Positions 47,611 through 57,651 of a stretch of 64,000 bases of DNA are shown piece after piece. The notes under the pieces were generated by a model. It ran no database searches, was not told where the DNA came from, and worked only from the letters and a program-made list of their open reading frames with translations. The translations under genes were made by a program, and so were the position numbers. This DNA comes from Rhizobium sp. 32-5/1. Lineage in GTDB: Bacteria; Pseudomonadota; Alphaproteobacteria; Rhizobiales; Rhizobiaceae. The stretch spans positions 3,350,501-3,414,500 of the forward strand of contig NZ_CP120638.1 in assembly GCF_029537235.1 (NCBI RefSeq), written 5' to 3'. The first letter of the stretch is position 1; the number at the start of each line of letters is the position of its first letter.

Positions 47611-48579
47611 ATGGCGATCACGGGTGGGGGCTCCCTAAGAGATGATGAGTCGAGCATGGCGACCCGTGCGGCGTGGCTGCACTACGCCGGCGGCCTGACG
47701 CAGGCGGAGGTTGCCAAGCGCCTCGGGCTGTCGTCGCTCAAGGCCCACAGGCTGATCATGAAGGCCAACCAGGACGGTCTGGTGAAGGTCTATATTGACG
47801 GCGAAGTCTCCGAATGCGTCGAACTCGAGCAGAAGCTTTCGACCCGCTACGGCCTCGATTACTGCGAGGTCGTGCCCGATTTCGATCCGGAGGACCTGCC
47901 GCTGAAGGCGCTCGGCATTTCCGGCGCGCAGTTCCTCAAGCGCGAGATCGAGCGGGAAGGGCATGTGCTGATCGGCATGGGCCATGGCCGCACGCTTGCT
48001 GCTTGCGTCGAATATCTGCCGCGCACGACAAACAACGATGTCCGCTTCGTCTCGCTGCTCGGCGGGCTCACGCGCAAGTTCTCCGCCAACCCGCACGACG
48101 TTATCCATCGGCTGGCGGAGCGTACCGGCGCGGAAGCCTATGTCATGCCGGTTCCGTTCTTTGCAAATACGATCGAGGACCGGGATGTGCTGTTCAGCCA
48201 GCGCGGCGTTCGCGAGGTGTTTGATCTCGCCAACAGCGCCGATCTGCTGCTCGTCGGCATCGGTACGGTTGAGCGCGAGGCGTCGCTGGTCGCCACCGGC
48301 ATGATCGAGAAAAGTGAGATCGAGGAAATCAAGACCGGCGGCGGCGTCGGTGAATTGCTGGGTCATTTCTTCGACAGGAATGGCCAGCCGATCGAAACGG
48401 CGCTGTCGGATCGCACGTTTACTATGAAGCGCGAGGATTTGAAGAACCGCCGCATCGTGGCTGTCGCCGGAGGCAAGGTGAAGGCGCGGGCGATACGCTC
48501 GGTGCTGGAGAGCCGCTTCCTGAGCGGCCTGATCACCGATGAGCGCACGGCGCAGACCTTGATGAACGACGCCGATTGA
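47611..48579 (+). CDS. SorC/DeoR-type sugar-binding transcriptional regulator (EryD-like)
   Basis: 322 residues from ATG 47611, after GGTGGAG. N-terminal helix-turn-helix (AAWLHYAGGLTQAEVAKRLGLSSLKAHRLIMKA) and a C-terminal sugar-phosphate-binding domain (HVLIGMGHGRTLAACVEYLP, LLVGIGTVEREASLVATGMI, VVAVAGGKVKARAIRSVLESRFLSGLITDERTAQTL). This is the SorC arrangement seen in EryD, the repressor of erythritol genes. First gene of the operon and likely its regulator, sensing a phosphorylated intermediate. Confidence 0.88.
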   Translation: MAITGGGSLRDDESSMATRAAWLHYAGGLTQAEVAKRLGLSSLKAHRLIMKANQDGLVKVYIDGEVSECVELEQKLSTRYGLDYCEVVPDFDPEDLPLKALGISGAQFLKREIEREGHVLIGMGHGRTLAACVEYLPRTTNNDVRFVSLLGGLTRKFSANPHDVIHRLAERTGAEAYVMPVPFFANTIEDRDVLFSQRGVREVFDLANSADLLLVGIGTVEREASLVATGMIEKSEIEEIKTGGGVGELLGHFFDRNGQPIETALSDRTFTMKREDLKNRRIVAVAGGKVKARAIRSVLESRFLSGLITDERTAQTLMNDAD

Positions 48580-48717
48580 AAGCGGCGCTGGGAATGGAGA
48601 CCGGGGCGAACGACAGGACCGGGGAGGTCTCTGTCGCGTCCTTTTGGAGGAAATACCGGTCGGGTAGCCGGTAAGGCTCAACCGAGCTTGTTTTGCCCGC
48701 GAAGGAGGAGAAGACCA

Positions 48718-50160
48718 ATGTACGAAAAGGAAAAGGATCTCATCGGTGCGTTTCTGCGCGGAGAGGTGGACCGCCGTGGAATGCTGAAGGGCCTTGGCGC
48801 CATGGGAATAACCGCCGGCACTGCCGGCACGCTGTTCAACATGATGTCGACCAATGCACATGCCGCTGACTTCGACTGGAAGGCCCATTCCGGCAAGTCG
48901 CTGAAGCTGCTTTTGAACAAGCACCCTTACGCCGATGCGATGATCGCCAACCTGCAGACGTTCAAGGATCTGACCGGCATCGAGGTCACCTACGACGTGT
49001 TCCCGGAAGATGTCTATTTCGACAAGGTGACGGCGGCGCTGTCGTCGGGGTCCACGGAATATGATGCGTTCATGACCGGCGCCTACATGACCTGGACCTA
49101 TGGTCCGGCAGGCTGGATCACCGATCTTAACGAGTGGATCAAGGATCCGGCCAAGACCAATCCGAACTATGCCTGGGACGACTTCCTGCCGGGCGTGAAA
49201 AACTCCTGCGCGTGGAACGGCACACCGGGCGGCGTGCTCGGTTCGGAGGATGCCAAACAGTGGTGCATTCCTTGGGGCTACGAGCAGAACGACCTCACCT
49301 ACAACAGGACAATGCTGGACAAGATCGGCGGCAAGGTTCCCGGAAATCTCGATGAACTGATCGAGACGGCCGGCAAGGCGTCCAAGGATCTGGGCGGACC
49401 GTACGGCATCGGCGTTCGTGGATCGCGTTCCTGGGCAACGATTCATCCGGGCTTTCTTTCCGGCTACGCCAACTATGGCCAGAAGGATCTGAACGTTTCG
49501 GCCGACGGCAAGCTTTCGGCGGCGATGAACACCGCGGAATCCAGGGCTTTCCATGCCAAATGGGTGCAGATGATCCAGGAAAGCGGCCCGAAGGACTGGT
49601 CGACTTATACTTGGTATCAGGTCGGAACGGACCTCGGGGCCGGCGCATCCGCGATGATGTTCGACGCCGACATCCTCGGCTACTTCATGAATGGCGGCAC
49701 CAACAAGGAAGCCGGCAATCTTGCCTTCGCCTCCTTTGCTGCCAATCCGGCCGCAACCTCGGCAACGCCGAACATCTGGATCTGGTCGCTCGCCATGTCC
49801 AACTTCTCCAAGGACAAGGACGCGACCTGGTACTTCATGCAGTGGGCATCCGGTGCCGAGCACGCCATCTTCGGCGCCACCAAGATGGACTTCGTCAATC
49901 CGGTCCGCCAGTCGGTCTGGAAGGACGAGATCTTCCGCGAACGTCTCAACAAGAGCTACGCGGGCTATGTCGACATGTTCGACAAGTCGGCACCGGGTGC
50001 GTCGATCAAGTTCACGCCGCAGCCGCTGTTCTTCGACGTGACCACCGAATGGGCCTCGACGCTCCAGAAGATGGTTGCCAAGGAAGTGCCTGTTGATGAA
50101 GGCCTCGATATGCTCGTCCAGAGCATCGACACCCAGCTCAAGGAAGCCGGTCTCGGCTAA
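48718..50160 (+). CDS. ABC transporter substrate-binding protein (carbohydrate, family 1)
   Basis: 480 residues from ATG 48718, behind the strong SD AAGGAGGAGA. A twin-arginine-like leader (DRRGMLKGLGAMG with R19-R20, hydrophobic stretch, ANAHA-type cleavage site near residue 45) suggests Tat export. The mature part has SBP-1 features (TAALSSGSTEYDAFMTG, GWITDLNEWIKD). It belongs to the polyol/sugar uptake type. A strong hairpin follows the stop. Confidence 0.88.
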   Translation: MYEKEKDLIGAFLRGEVDRRGMLKGLGAMGITAGTAGTLFNMMSTNAHAADFDWKAHSGKSLKLLLNKHPYADAMIANLQTFKDLTGIEVTYDVFPEDVYFDKVTAALSSGSTEYDAFMTGAYMTWTYGPAGWITDLNEWIKDPAKTNPNYAWDDFLPGVKNSCAWNGTPGGVLGSEDAKQWCIPWGYEQNDLTYNRTMLDKIGGKVPGNLDELIETAGKASKDLGGPYGIGVRGSRSWATIHPGFLSGYANYGQKDLNVSADGKLSAAMNTAESRAFHAKWVQMIQESGPKDWSTYTWYQVGTDLGAGASAMMFDADILGYFMNGGTNKEAGNLAFASFAANPAATSATPNIWIWSLAMSNFSKDKDATWYFMQWASGAEHAIFGATKMDFVNPVRQSVWKDEIFRERLNKSYAGYVDMFDKSAPGASIKFTPQPLFFDVTTEWASTLQKMVAKEVPVDEGLDMLVQSIDTQLKEAGLG

Positions 50161-50173
50161 CCGAAACTGACGA

Positions 50174-50204
50174 CGATACCCGGCGCTTGAGGTGCCGGGT
50201 ATCG
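50174..50204 (+). terminator. intercistronic hairpin after the binding-protein gene
   Basis: CGATACCCGGC (50174-50184) pairs perfectly with GCCGGGTATCG (50194-50204); no T-run. Probably a 3' stabiliser that keeps binding-protein mRNA in excess over permease mRNA, rather than a full terminator. Confidence 0.55.
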
Positions 50205-50330
50205 CCCGCACGGCCTTCGGAGCAGAGCGTTCCCGGCTTGAAAACAACCTGAAAGCCGTCGGACGAGCGCGGGCAAACCGCGCTATGCTCTTGCGTGGTT
50301 TCTTCAATGACAAACGGATCGGAGCTGAAC

Positions 50331-51254
50331 ATGGCTTCAACAGCAAACCAACGCAAAGCCGCCTCCGGTTTCAGGATCAGCAGAAAGGCCTTGCCGTATG
50401 TGCTGAGCCTTCCGGCCTTGCTTGTCTGCATCGGCATTCTCGTCCCGTTCCTGACGGCGGTCGTCTATTCCTTCCAGCGTTATCGCCTGAGCCAGCCCTG
50501 GGCGCGTCAGTTCAACTGGGGTGACAACTACATCAACTTCATGAGCGATCCGGGCTTCTGGAACACGCTGAAGATCTCGCTGATCTATGCCGGCACGACG
50601 GTGACGCTCGAGCTCCTGCTCGGCCTTGGCATCGCCCTGCTTCTCCAGCGGCGTTCAACCCTCAACAATTTCGTTTCGATCATGCTTCTGATGCCGTTGA
50701 TGACGGCGCCGGCGCTGGCTGCGCTGATGTGGAAGCTGATGACCAATCCGGGCTTCGGCATTCTGAGCTACTTCGCTGGTCTGATCGGTCTGCAGGATTT
50801 CCGCTGGGCCTCGTCGCCGGATACAGCACTTTTGACCGTCGTTCTCGTCGATATCTGGGTCTACACGCCCTTCATCATGATCCTGCTCCTGGCCGGTCTG
50901 CGCTCCCTGCCGACGCAGCCCTTCGAGGCGGCGGCGCTGGATGGCGTGCCGCGTACCTTCGTCTTCTTCCGCATCACCCTGCCGATGCTGACACCCTATA
51001 TTCTGACGGCGACGTTGTTTCGTCTGCTCGACAGCATCCAGCAGTTCGACATCATCTATGCGATGACGCAAGGCGGGCCGGGCGATACGCTGACGGTCTT
51101 CCAGGTGGAGGCCTATCTGAACTTCTTCCAGTCGACCAATGTCGGGCGGTCCGCAGCACTGATGGTCATCCTCTGGGCGATCACCTACTTCCTGTCGAAT
51201 GTCTTCATCAAACACTGGTTGCGGCTGCGCGAACGCGCCCGTGGCGAATCCTGA
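50331..51254 (+). CDS. sugar ABC transporter permease (MalF-like)
   Basis: 307 residues from ATG 50331 (GGAG eight bases upstream); ATG 50307 is possible. Six membrane helices and the EAA loop LRSLPTQPFEAAALDGVPRTFVFFRITLPML. It ends LRLRERARGES. It lies 17 bp before the second permease gene. Confidence 0.9.
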   Translation: MASTANQRKAASGFRISRKALPYVLSLPALLVCIGILVPFLTAVVYSFQRYRLSQPWARQFNWGDNYINFMSDPGFWNTLKISLIYAGTTVTLELLLGLGIALLLQRRSTLNNFVSIMLLMPLMTAPALAALMWKLMTNPGFGILSYFAGLIGLQDFRWASSPDTALLTVVLVDIWVYTPFIMILLLAGLRSLPTQPFEAAALDGVPRTFVFFRITLPMLTPYILTATLFRLLDSIQQFDIIYAMTQGGPGDTLTVFQVEAYLNFFQSTNVGRSAALMVILWAITYFLSNVFIKHWLRLRERARGES

Positions 51255-51271
51255 GAGCGGAGGCAGCACCC

Positions 51272-52128
51272 ATGGAAACCACATCCACCTTCGAGAAAAT
51301 CTTCCGCGGCACGGCCCTGACGCTGGTCGTCCTGTTCTTCATGTTCCCGATCTTCTGGATCTTTCTCATGTCCTTCCAAACGAACGAGACGATCCTGCGC
51401 ATTCCGCCCTCGGTCGTGTTCACGCCGACCTTTGAGAACTATCAGGCGCTGATCACCGGCAAGCTGACCTCGGCGGCCGGCACGCTCGATATCGCCTTCA
51501 TGCGAAACCTTGGAAACTCGGTTTTCCTGTCGGTCGCCTCCGTTGCGGTCGCGCTCGTGCTCGGCGTTCCCGCCGCCTATGCTTTTGCCCGCCACAAGTT
51601 CCGCGGTTCGGAGGATATCGCGTTTACGCTTCTGTCGTTCCGCTTTGCCCCACCCTTGCTGGTGCTCCTGCCACTGACCCAGTATTTTCAGTGGCTTGGC
51701 CTGTCCGACACCTATTTCGGCCTGATCTGGGTCTATCAGCTGATCTGCCTGCCGCTCATCCTGTGGATCGTACGCGGCTATTTCGAGGATATCTCGGCCG
51801 ATGTGGAATACGCTTATCGCATCGCCGGCCATTCCTGGTTTGCGACGTTTCGCAAGATCGCGCTGCCGCTGGCCGGTCCGGGGTCGCCGCTGCCGGTCTG
51901 CTTGCCTTCATCTTTGCCTGGAACAACTTTGTCTTCGCGCTGGTGCTTGCATCGGCCGACAAGCAGCCGGTGACGGTGGGAGCCCTTGCTTTCGTAACGG
52001 CATCAGGCATCCAGTATGGACAGATCGCCGCCGCCATCGTGCTGTCGATCACGCCGACGCTGGTCATCGCACTCTACGCGCAACGCTACCTGGTCGAAGG
52101 CCTGTCGCTTGGCGCGGTGAAGGGATAG
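51272..52128 (+). pseudogene. sugar ABC transporter permease (MalG-like), one frameshift
   Basis: The restored protein has about 285 aa: METTSTFEKIFRGTALTLVVLFFMFPIFWIFLMSFQ and EAA-loop region YFEDISADVEYAYRIAGHSWFATFRKIALPL. The frame breaks at GGGG 51880-51883; one more G restores AGPGVAAAGLLAFIFAWNNFVFALVLAS and the natural end LSLGAVKG. The partner of the MalF-like permease. Likely intact in the organism. Confidence 0.82.
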
Positions 52129-52134
52129 TTTGGA

Positions 52135-53253
52135 ATGACAACGCTTCAACTGAAAAACATCGTCAAGCGCTACAAGAGCCAGACGGTTCTGGATGATCTT
52201 TCGCTCAGCGTGGCCGATGGTGAAACGCTGGTTCTGTTCGGACCGTCCGGCGCCGGCAAGACCGTCCTCCTGCGCATGGTTGCCGGTGTCATTGAGCCGG
52301 ATGAGGGGCGGATCCTGATCGGTGGAGAAGACATGGCCGAGGTGGACGCCGAACATCGCGGGATAGGCATGGCCTTCCAGAACTTCGCGCTGTTCCCGCA
52401 CATGAGCGCCTTCGACAATATCGCCAGCCCGCTGACGGCGACCCGCTCGTCGAAGGAGGTGATTTCAGCCGGCGTGCATAAGGTGGCGAAGCTGCTCAAG
52501 ATCGACCATGTGCTGACCCATCACCCGAAAGCCCTGTCGAACGGCCAGAAGCAGCGCACGGCGCTTGCCCGGGCGCTGGCCGGCTCGCCGCCGCTGCTCC
52601 TGCTCGATGATCCCTTGCGCAATGTCGATGCCAAGCTGCGGTTCGAGATGCGGCTGGAACTGCCGCGGCTTCTGGCTGCGCAAGGCGCGACGGTGGTCTA
52701 CGTGACGCAGGACTACAAGGAAGCCATGGCGCTTGGCGATCGTATCGCCGTCATGTCGCAGGGCCGTATCCGCCAGATCGGCACGCCGGAAGAAATCTAC
52801 AACGCACCCGCCGATATCGAAATTGCCCGCCTGTTCGGCGATCCGACGATCAATCTCCTGGATGTCGTGCCCAAGGAAGGGCCTGATGGCGTTTATGTCG
52901 AACTTTCGAATGTGAAGATCGCGCTATCAGGCATGCCGCGCACGGTGGTCGGGAAAACCTGTGTCATCGGTCTGCGACCCGAAACCATCGTCTTCGCTGA
53001 CGCAGGTTCGCCGGGCGCCATTCCGGTGACCGTCGAGGCCGAAACACCGCTCAATGAAAAGACCGTGACGCTGGTGATGACCGTGCGTCGGCGCGAAGTC
53101 CTGGTTTCGCGGCCGGCGGGCATGCCCGGCCCGGTCTCGGGACCGGCGCACATCACCGTCGATGGCCGGACAGCCTTCCTGTTCGACAAGGAAAGCGGCG
53201 CCCTGATCGCCTCGGTCGGGGCGTCTGCGACATGCAATGGAGAAGCCGCATGA
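52135..53253 (+). CDS. sugar ABC transporter ATP-binding protein 1 (Asp replaces catalytic Glu)
   Basis: 372 residues. Walker A GPSGAGKT (36-43), Q-loop Gln82 (MAFQNFALFP), signature LSNGQKQR (134-141) with Asn for the first Gly, and Walker B LLLLDDP (154-160), where the expected Glu of DEP is Asp159. C-terminal TOBE-like regulatory domain (VIGLRPETIVFADAG). Overlaps the second ATPase gene by 4 bp (ATGA). The pair resembles the two-ATPase glycerol importers (GlpS/GlpT type). Confidence 0.88.
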   Translation: MTTLQLKNIVKRYKSQTVLDDLSLSVADGETLVLFGPSGAGKTVLLRMVAGVIEPDEGRILIGGEDMAEVDAEHRGIGMAFQNFALFPHMSAFDNIASPLTATRSSKEVISAGVHKVAKLLKIDHVLTHHPKALSNGQKQRTALARALAGSPPLLLLDDPLRNVDAKLRFEMRLELPRLLAAQGATVVYVTQDYKEAMALGDRIAVMSQGRIRQIGTPEEIYNAPADIEIARLFGDPTINLLDVVPKEGPDGVYVELSNVKIALSGMPRTVVGKTCVIGLRPETIVFADAGSPGAIPVTVEAETPLNEKTVTLVMTVRRREVLVSRPAGMPGPVSGPAHITVDGRTAFLFDKESGALIASVGASATCNGEAA

Positions 53254-54374
53254 GCGACACCGCACTTCTGATCAACGGCGTCGACAAGTTCTACGGTCCG
53301 ATCGACCATGGGGTCCATGCCGTCAAGGACCTCAACATGGATGTGAAAAAGGGCGAGATCATCGCGCTTCTCGGTTCGTCCGGTTGCGGCAAGACTTCGA
53401 CGCTGCGCATGGTCGCCGGTTTCGAGGCGGTCTCGCGCGGGACGATCCAACTGAAGGGGCGCGAGGTTCAGACTTTTCCGCCTGTCAAACGCAATGTCGC
53501 CATGGCCTTCGAGGGCTATTCGCTCTATCCGCCGCTGACGGTGAAGGAAAACATCGCCTTTGCGCTCAAGTCTTCGAAATTTTCGCAGGCGGTGGTCGAG
53601 GAGAAGGTTGCCTATATCGCCAAGCTTCTCGAAATCGAGGACATCATGGGCCGCTATCCAAGCTCGATCTCGGGCGGGCAGCAGCAGCGCGCTTCGCTTG
53701 GCCGGGCGCTGATCCGGGACGCGGACCTGCATCTCCTGGATGAGCCGATGGGCCAATTGGAGCCGCAACTGCGCGCCGTGCTGCGCGGCCGCATCAAGCA
53801 TTTTATCAAGGAGCGCGGCTTGACCGCCATTCTCGTCACCCACGACCAGACGGAGGCAAACGCGCTTGCCGACCGGATCGCCGTGATGGAAGGCGGCGTT
53901 CTGCAGCAATTCGATACGCCACAGGTGATCAAGGAGCGTCCGGCCAATCTCTTTACCGGGACCTTTGTCGGCGAGCCGCCGATGAACGTGTTCACGGCCG
54001 GCATCTCGGGCAATGAGGAGAAGGTCGCCTTCGGTCTCAATGAGGGTGTGAAGCTCGAATACCGTGCGTCCGATTTCTCGCCCGCGGTGCGCGATGCGCT
54101 GATGAAGCGCAGCAAGGTCGTGCTCGGCATCCGGCCCTATGCCGTTCGCCGTGCGCAGGACGGCGTGGGGGCTCGGGTCGCGGTCAACCAGTGGCTCGGC
54201 GACCAGACTCATATCGCCACCGACTTTGCCGGCGGAACCATGGTTCTGGTCGAGCACGACCGCTCAAACCTGTCGATCGGCGAAAATGTCGGTATCCGGC
54301 TGGATCCCGGCAGCCTCCATGTCTTCGACAGCGAGAGCGGCAAGGCGATCAGCCATGGGCAGGAGCTGGCCTGA
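53250..54374 (+). CDS. sugar ABC transporter ATP-binding protein 2 (altered Q-loop and D-loop)
   Basis: 374 residues from ATG 53250. Walker A GSSGCGKT (42-49), signature SISGGQQQR (139-147) and Walker B HLLDEP (161-166, E165) are normal. The Q-loop Gln is Glu88 (MAFEGYSLYPP), and the D-loop is MGQLEPQL, with Glu171 for the usual Asp. TOBE-like C-terminus (VLGIRPYAVRRAQ). Its stop overlaps the kinase start (TGATG). Confidence 0.88.
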   Translation: MSDTALLINGVDKFYGPIDHGVHAVKDLNMDVKKGEIIALLGSSGCGKTSTLRMVAGFEAVSRGTIQLKGREVQTFPPVKRNVAMAFEGYSLYPPLTVKENIAFALKSSKFSQAVVEEKVAYIAKLLEIEDIMGRYPSSISGGQQQRASLGRALIRDADLHLLDEPMGQLEPQLRAVLRGRIKHFIKERGLTAILVTHDQTEANALADRIAVMEGGVLQQFDTPQVIKERPANLFTGTFVGEPPMNVFTAGISGNEEKVAFGLNEGVKLEYRASDFSPAVRDALMKRSKVVLGIRPYAVRRAQDGVGARVAVNQWLGDQTHIATDFAGGTMVLVEHDRSNLSIGENVGIRLDPGSLHVFDSESGKAISHGQELA

Positions 54375-55950
54375 TGCGCGACATCCTGATCGGGATCGAT
54401 GCCGGAACCTCTGTCATCAAGTCTGTCGCTTTCGATCTTAGCGGCCGGCAGATCGTGTTTTCGGCGATCCCGAACAGTTATGAAAGTGTCGGCCGCACCG
54501 GCGTCGTCCAGGATCTCAACAAGACCTGGGCGGATGCGGCAAAGACGCTCGCCGATCTCGCCGACAAGATCGACAATCTGGCGAGCCGCGTCGCTGCGAT
54601 TTCGGTCACGGCGCAGGGCGATGGCACATGGCTGATCGACAAGCATGGCGAGCCCGTCGGCAAGGGCTGGCTCTGGCTCGACGCCCGCGCCGGTGAAACC
54701 GTCGACCGCCTGCGCGGCGACAGCGGCGATGTGGCCCGGTTTGCGCATACCGGTTCCGGCCTTGCCGCCTGTCAGATGGGGTCGCAGCTGCGCTGGATAC
54801 TCGATAACGAGCCGGCCATGCTCAACGGTGCGACGACGGGATTCCACTGCAAGGACTGGCTCTATTTCAAGCTCACCGGCCAGCGGGCGACGGATCCCTC
54901 CGAGGCCAATTTCACCTTCGGCAATTTCCGCACCCGGCAATATTCCGACGAGGTGATCGGCTTTCTCGGGCTTGAAAAGCAGCGTTATCTTTTGCCCGAG
55001 ATCGTCGATGGCGCCGTGACGCGCCATCCGCTCAGCGAGAGTGCGGCAGCCTTGACGGGGCTGCTTGCGGGGACGCCGGTTGTTCTCGGTTATGTCGATG
55101 TGGTCTGCACGTCGCTGGGCGCCGGACTTTACGAGCCGGGCACCGACACCGGATGCTCGATCATCGGCTCGACCGGCATGCACATGCGTCTCGCCAGGGA
55201 TGCCGATGATGTGATCCTCAATCCCGGGCTCACAGGTTATACGATGTGCCTGCCGATCCCCGGCGCCTATGCGCAGATGCAGTCCAACATGGCGGCGACG
55301 CTGAACATCGACTGGATTCTCTCGGTCGCCGGCAGCGTGCTGAAAAGCGTCGGCGTCGAGAAAAACAAGGCCGAGCTTCTCGGCCATGTCGAAAGCTGGC
55401 TTGCCCAATCCCACGATACATCGCTTTTGTTTCACCCGTATATTTCAGAGGCAGGTGAGCGTGGTCCCTTCGTCGATGCGGCGGCACGGGCATCTTTCGT
55501 CGGTCTCGAAACCGGGCATGGTTTCGCAGATATGGTGCGGGCCGTCTTCAACGGCCTGGCAATGGCGTCGCGCGATTGTTACGTGGAGATGGGGCCGCTG
55601 CCGTCGCGTGTCCGCTTGACAGGGGCGCCGCGCGCAGCGCGTCGCTTCGGCGCATCCTCGGCGGTGCGCTCGGCTGCGCCATCCAGACCAGTGAGCGGGA
55701 AGAAGCGGGTGCCGCTGGAACGGCAATGATTGCCGCCGTCTCGCTCGGCATCTATGGCTCGATGGCGGATTGCGTCAAGGACTGGGTAACGCCCTATCAG
55801 CGGCCGCCGGAGCCGGCAGATCAAGCCATGGCAGCGCATTTCGATGCCGTGTTTCCAACCTACAGGCAATCGCGCCTGGCCCTTCGCCCGGTCTGGCACG
55901 CCCTTTCCCACGGCGCCAGCCCGGCTTCTGAACAGGAAAGACCGCAATGA
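54374..55950 (+). pseudogene. FGGY-family carbohydrate kinase (EryA-like), one frameshift
   Basis: The restored protein has about 525 aa, the size of erythritol kinase EryA. ILIGIDAGTSVIKSVAFD is the phosphate-1 motif; SVTAQGDGTWLIDKHG, GFHCKDWLYFKLTGQRATDPSEANFTFGN and CSIIGSTGMHM follow. The break is at GGGG 55622-55625; one more G restores RLTGGAARSASLRRILGGALG, which carries the FGGY C-terminal adenine-site motif. It would phosphorylate a polyol or ketose. Its end overlaps the dehydrogenase start by 4 bp. Confidence 0.82.
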
Positions 55951-56984
55951 AGAAGATCGCCATTATCGGGGACAGGTTCATGCTGCCGACCATCTTCCGC
56001 GACAAGGTCGTGGAAGCCTGCGGCGAGGCGCATGATATCCGTCTTCTGGAGCAGCCCTGGCCGGATGTGCCGATGGAGCATGGCTATGCCGTCGAGGGCA
56101 TGGACGGGCTGAAGGAATATGTCGGCACGACCGACGAGATCGTCGATTTCGTCGGCGACGCGGAACTGGTGATCACCCAGCTCGCACCCTTCTCGCGGGG
56201 CATTTTCGAGCGCCTGCCCAATCTGAAATTCGTCGCCGTGTCGCGCGGCGGGCCTGTCAATATCGACATGAAGGCGGCGAAGGAAGCAGGTGTCCTCATC
56301 GTCAATACACCCGGCCGCAATGCAAGCGCCGTTGCCGAATTCACGCTCGGCGCCATTCTCGCCGAGACCCGGCTGATCCGCACCGGCCACGAATCCCTGC
56401 GCAAGGGCGAGTGGCGCGGCGAGCTTTACCGGGCCGACAAGACCGGCCGAGAGCTTTCGGAAATGACGGTCGGCGTCGTCGGTTACGGCAATATCGGTAC
56501 CAAGGTCGTGCGTCTTCTCCGGGCCTTCGGCACCAAGGTCATCGTGCATGATCCCTATGTCCAGCTTTCGGCGGATGATCACAATTCCGGGGTTGAGCAT
56601 GTCAGCCTTGATGATCTGCTGTCGCGCTCCGATGTCGTGACGCTGCATCCGCGCGTCACCGAGGAAACGCGGGGCATGATGAATGCCGAGCGATTTGCCA
56701 TGATGAAGCCTGGCGCGGTCTTCGTGAACACGGCGCGCGGCCCGCTGGTCGATTACGACGCGCTTTATGAGGCGCTGGTCGACGGTCCGCTTGGATCAGC
56801 CATGCTGGAAACCTTTGCCGTCGAGCCTGTTCCTGTCGATTGGCCGCTGCTGCAATTGCCGAACGTGACGCTGACGCCGCATATTGCCGGGGCCTCGGTT
56901 CGCACCGTGACCTATGCCGCTGAAATGGCCGCCGAAGAGGTGCGCCGCTATATTGCCGGCCTGCCACCGGTCAATCCATGCTGA
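55947..56984 (+). CDS. D-isomer 2-hydroxyacid dehydrogenase family protein
   Basis: 345 residues. NAD fold VGVVGYGNIGTKVVRLLRAFG; catalytic Arg in SRGGPVNIDM/VNTARGPLVDYDAL, Glu in ETFAVEPVP, and His in LTPHIAGAS, so the catalytic triad is complete. Members include phosphoglycerate and other hydroxyacid dehydrogenases. In this operon it may act on a C3/C4 acid or a sugar-acid intermediate. The precise substrate is unknown. Confidence 0.85.
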   Translation: MKKIAIIGDRFMLPTIFRDKVVEACGEAHDIRLLEQPWPDVPMEHGYAVEGMDGLKEYVGTTDEIVDFVGDAELVITQLAPFSRGIFERLPNLKFVAVSRGGPVNIDMKAAKEAGVLIVNTPGRNASAVAEFTLGAILAETRLIRTGHESLRKGEWRGELYRADKTGRELSEMTVGVVGYGNIGTKVVRLLRAFGTKVIVHDPYVQLSADDHNSGVEHVSLDDLLSRSDVVTLHPRVTEETRGMMNAERFAMMKPGAVFVNTARGPLVDYDALYEALVDGPLGSAMLETFAVEPVPVDWPLLQLPNVTLTPHIAGASVRTVTYAAEMAAEEVRRYIAGLPPVNPC

Positions 56985-56994
56985 GGTGATCGCC

Positions 56995-57651
56995 ATGACC
57001 GAGCTTGAGTTGCGCATCGCGATCATCGAACACTGCCGCACCATGAATGCCAGCGGGTTGAACCAGGGCACGTCAGGCAATATCAGCGTTCGCCATGGTG
57101 CCCGCATGCTGGTGACGCCGTCGGCCGTTGCCTATGCCGAAATGACGCCTGACATGATTGTCTCAATGCCGATCGATGGTGATCCGAGTGCCTGGGAGGG
57201 ACCGAAGAAACCCTCCGTCGAATGGCCGTTCCATCGGGATATCCTGCGGGGGCGTCCGGAGATCGGGGCGGTGGTGCATACCCATGCAATGTTTTCGACC
57301 ATTCTTGCCATGGCCCGCAAGCCCATCCCCGCCTGCCATTACATGATCGCCGCTTTTGGTGGCAATGATGTGCGGGTGTGTGACTACGCCCGTTACGGCA
57401 CGCAGGAACTATCTGAAAACGTGCTGAAGGCGCTGGAAGGGCGGTCCGCGTGCCTGATGGCCAATCACGGCATGATCGCCACCGGTCCGACGCTTGAAAA
57501 GGCGATGTGGGCGGCGGTAGAGCTCGAGACCATCGCAAGGCAGTATTATCATGCGCTTCTGATCGGCGGTCCTGTCATCCTTCCCAATGAGGAGATTGCC
57601 GGCGTACTGAAGGGGTTCGCGAGTTATGGATTGCAGGAGGAACGGTCGTGA
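56995..57651 (+). CDS. class II aldolase/adducin family protein (L-fuculose-phosphate aldolase type)
   Basis: 218 residues from ATG 56995. N-terminal glycine-rich GLNQGTSGNISVRHG, zinc site H-x-H in VVHTHAMFSTILA, another His in LMANHGMIATG, and a general base Glu near EWPFHRDI. Size and motifs match FucA-type aldolases that cleave ketose-1-phosphates to DHAP and an aldehyde. The stop overlaps the start of the next gene (GTGA). Confidence 0.87.
   Translation: MTELELRIAIIEHCRTMNASGLNQGTSGNISVRHGARMLVTPSAVAYAEMTPDMIVSMPIDGDPSAWEGPKKPSVEWPFHRDILRGRPEIGAVVHTHAMFSTILAMARKPIPACHYMIAAFGGNDVRVCDYARYGTQELSENVLKALEGRSACLMANHGMIATGPTLEKAMWAAVELETIARQYYHALLIGGPVILPNEEIAGVLKGFASYGLQEERS

Noticed and set aside
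47635..50346. 903-aa open frame on the minus strand opposite the SorC regulator and binding protein
   Set aside because: It mirrors two clearly functional genes on the plus strand; it has no family motif and only exists because of high GC.
52893..55435. 454- and 408-aa minus-strand frames opposite the ATPase and kinase genes
   Set aside because: Antisense shadows of conserved plus-strand genes.
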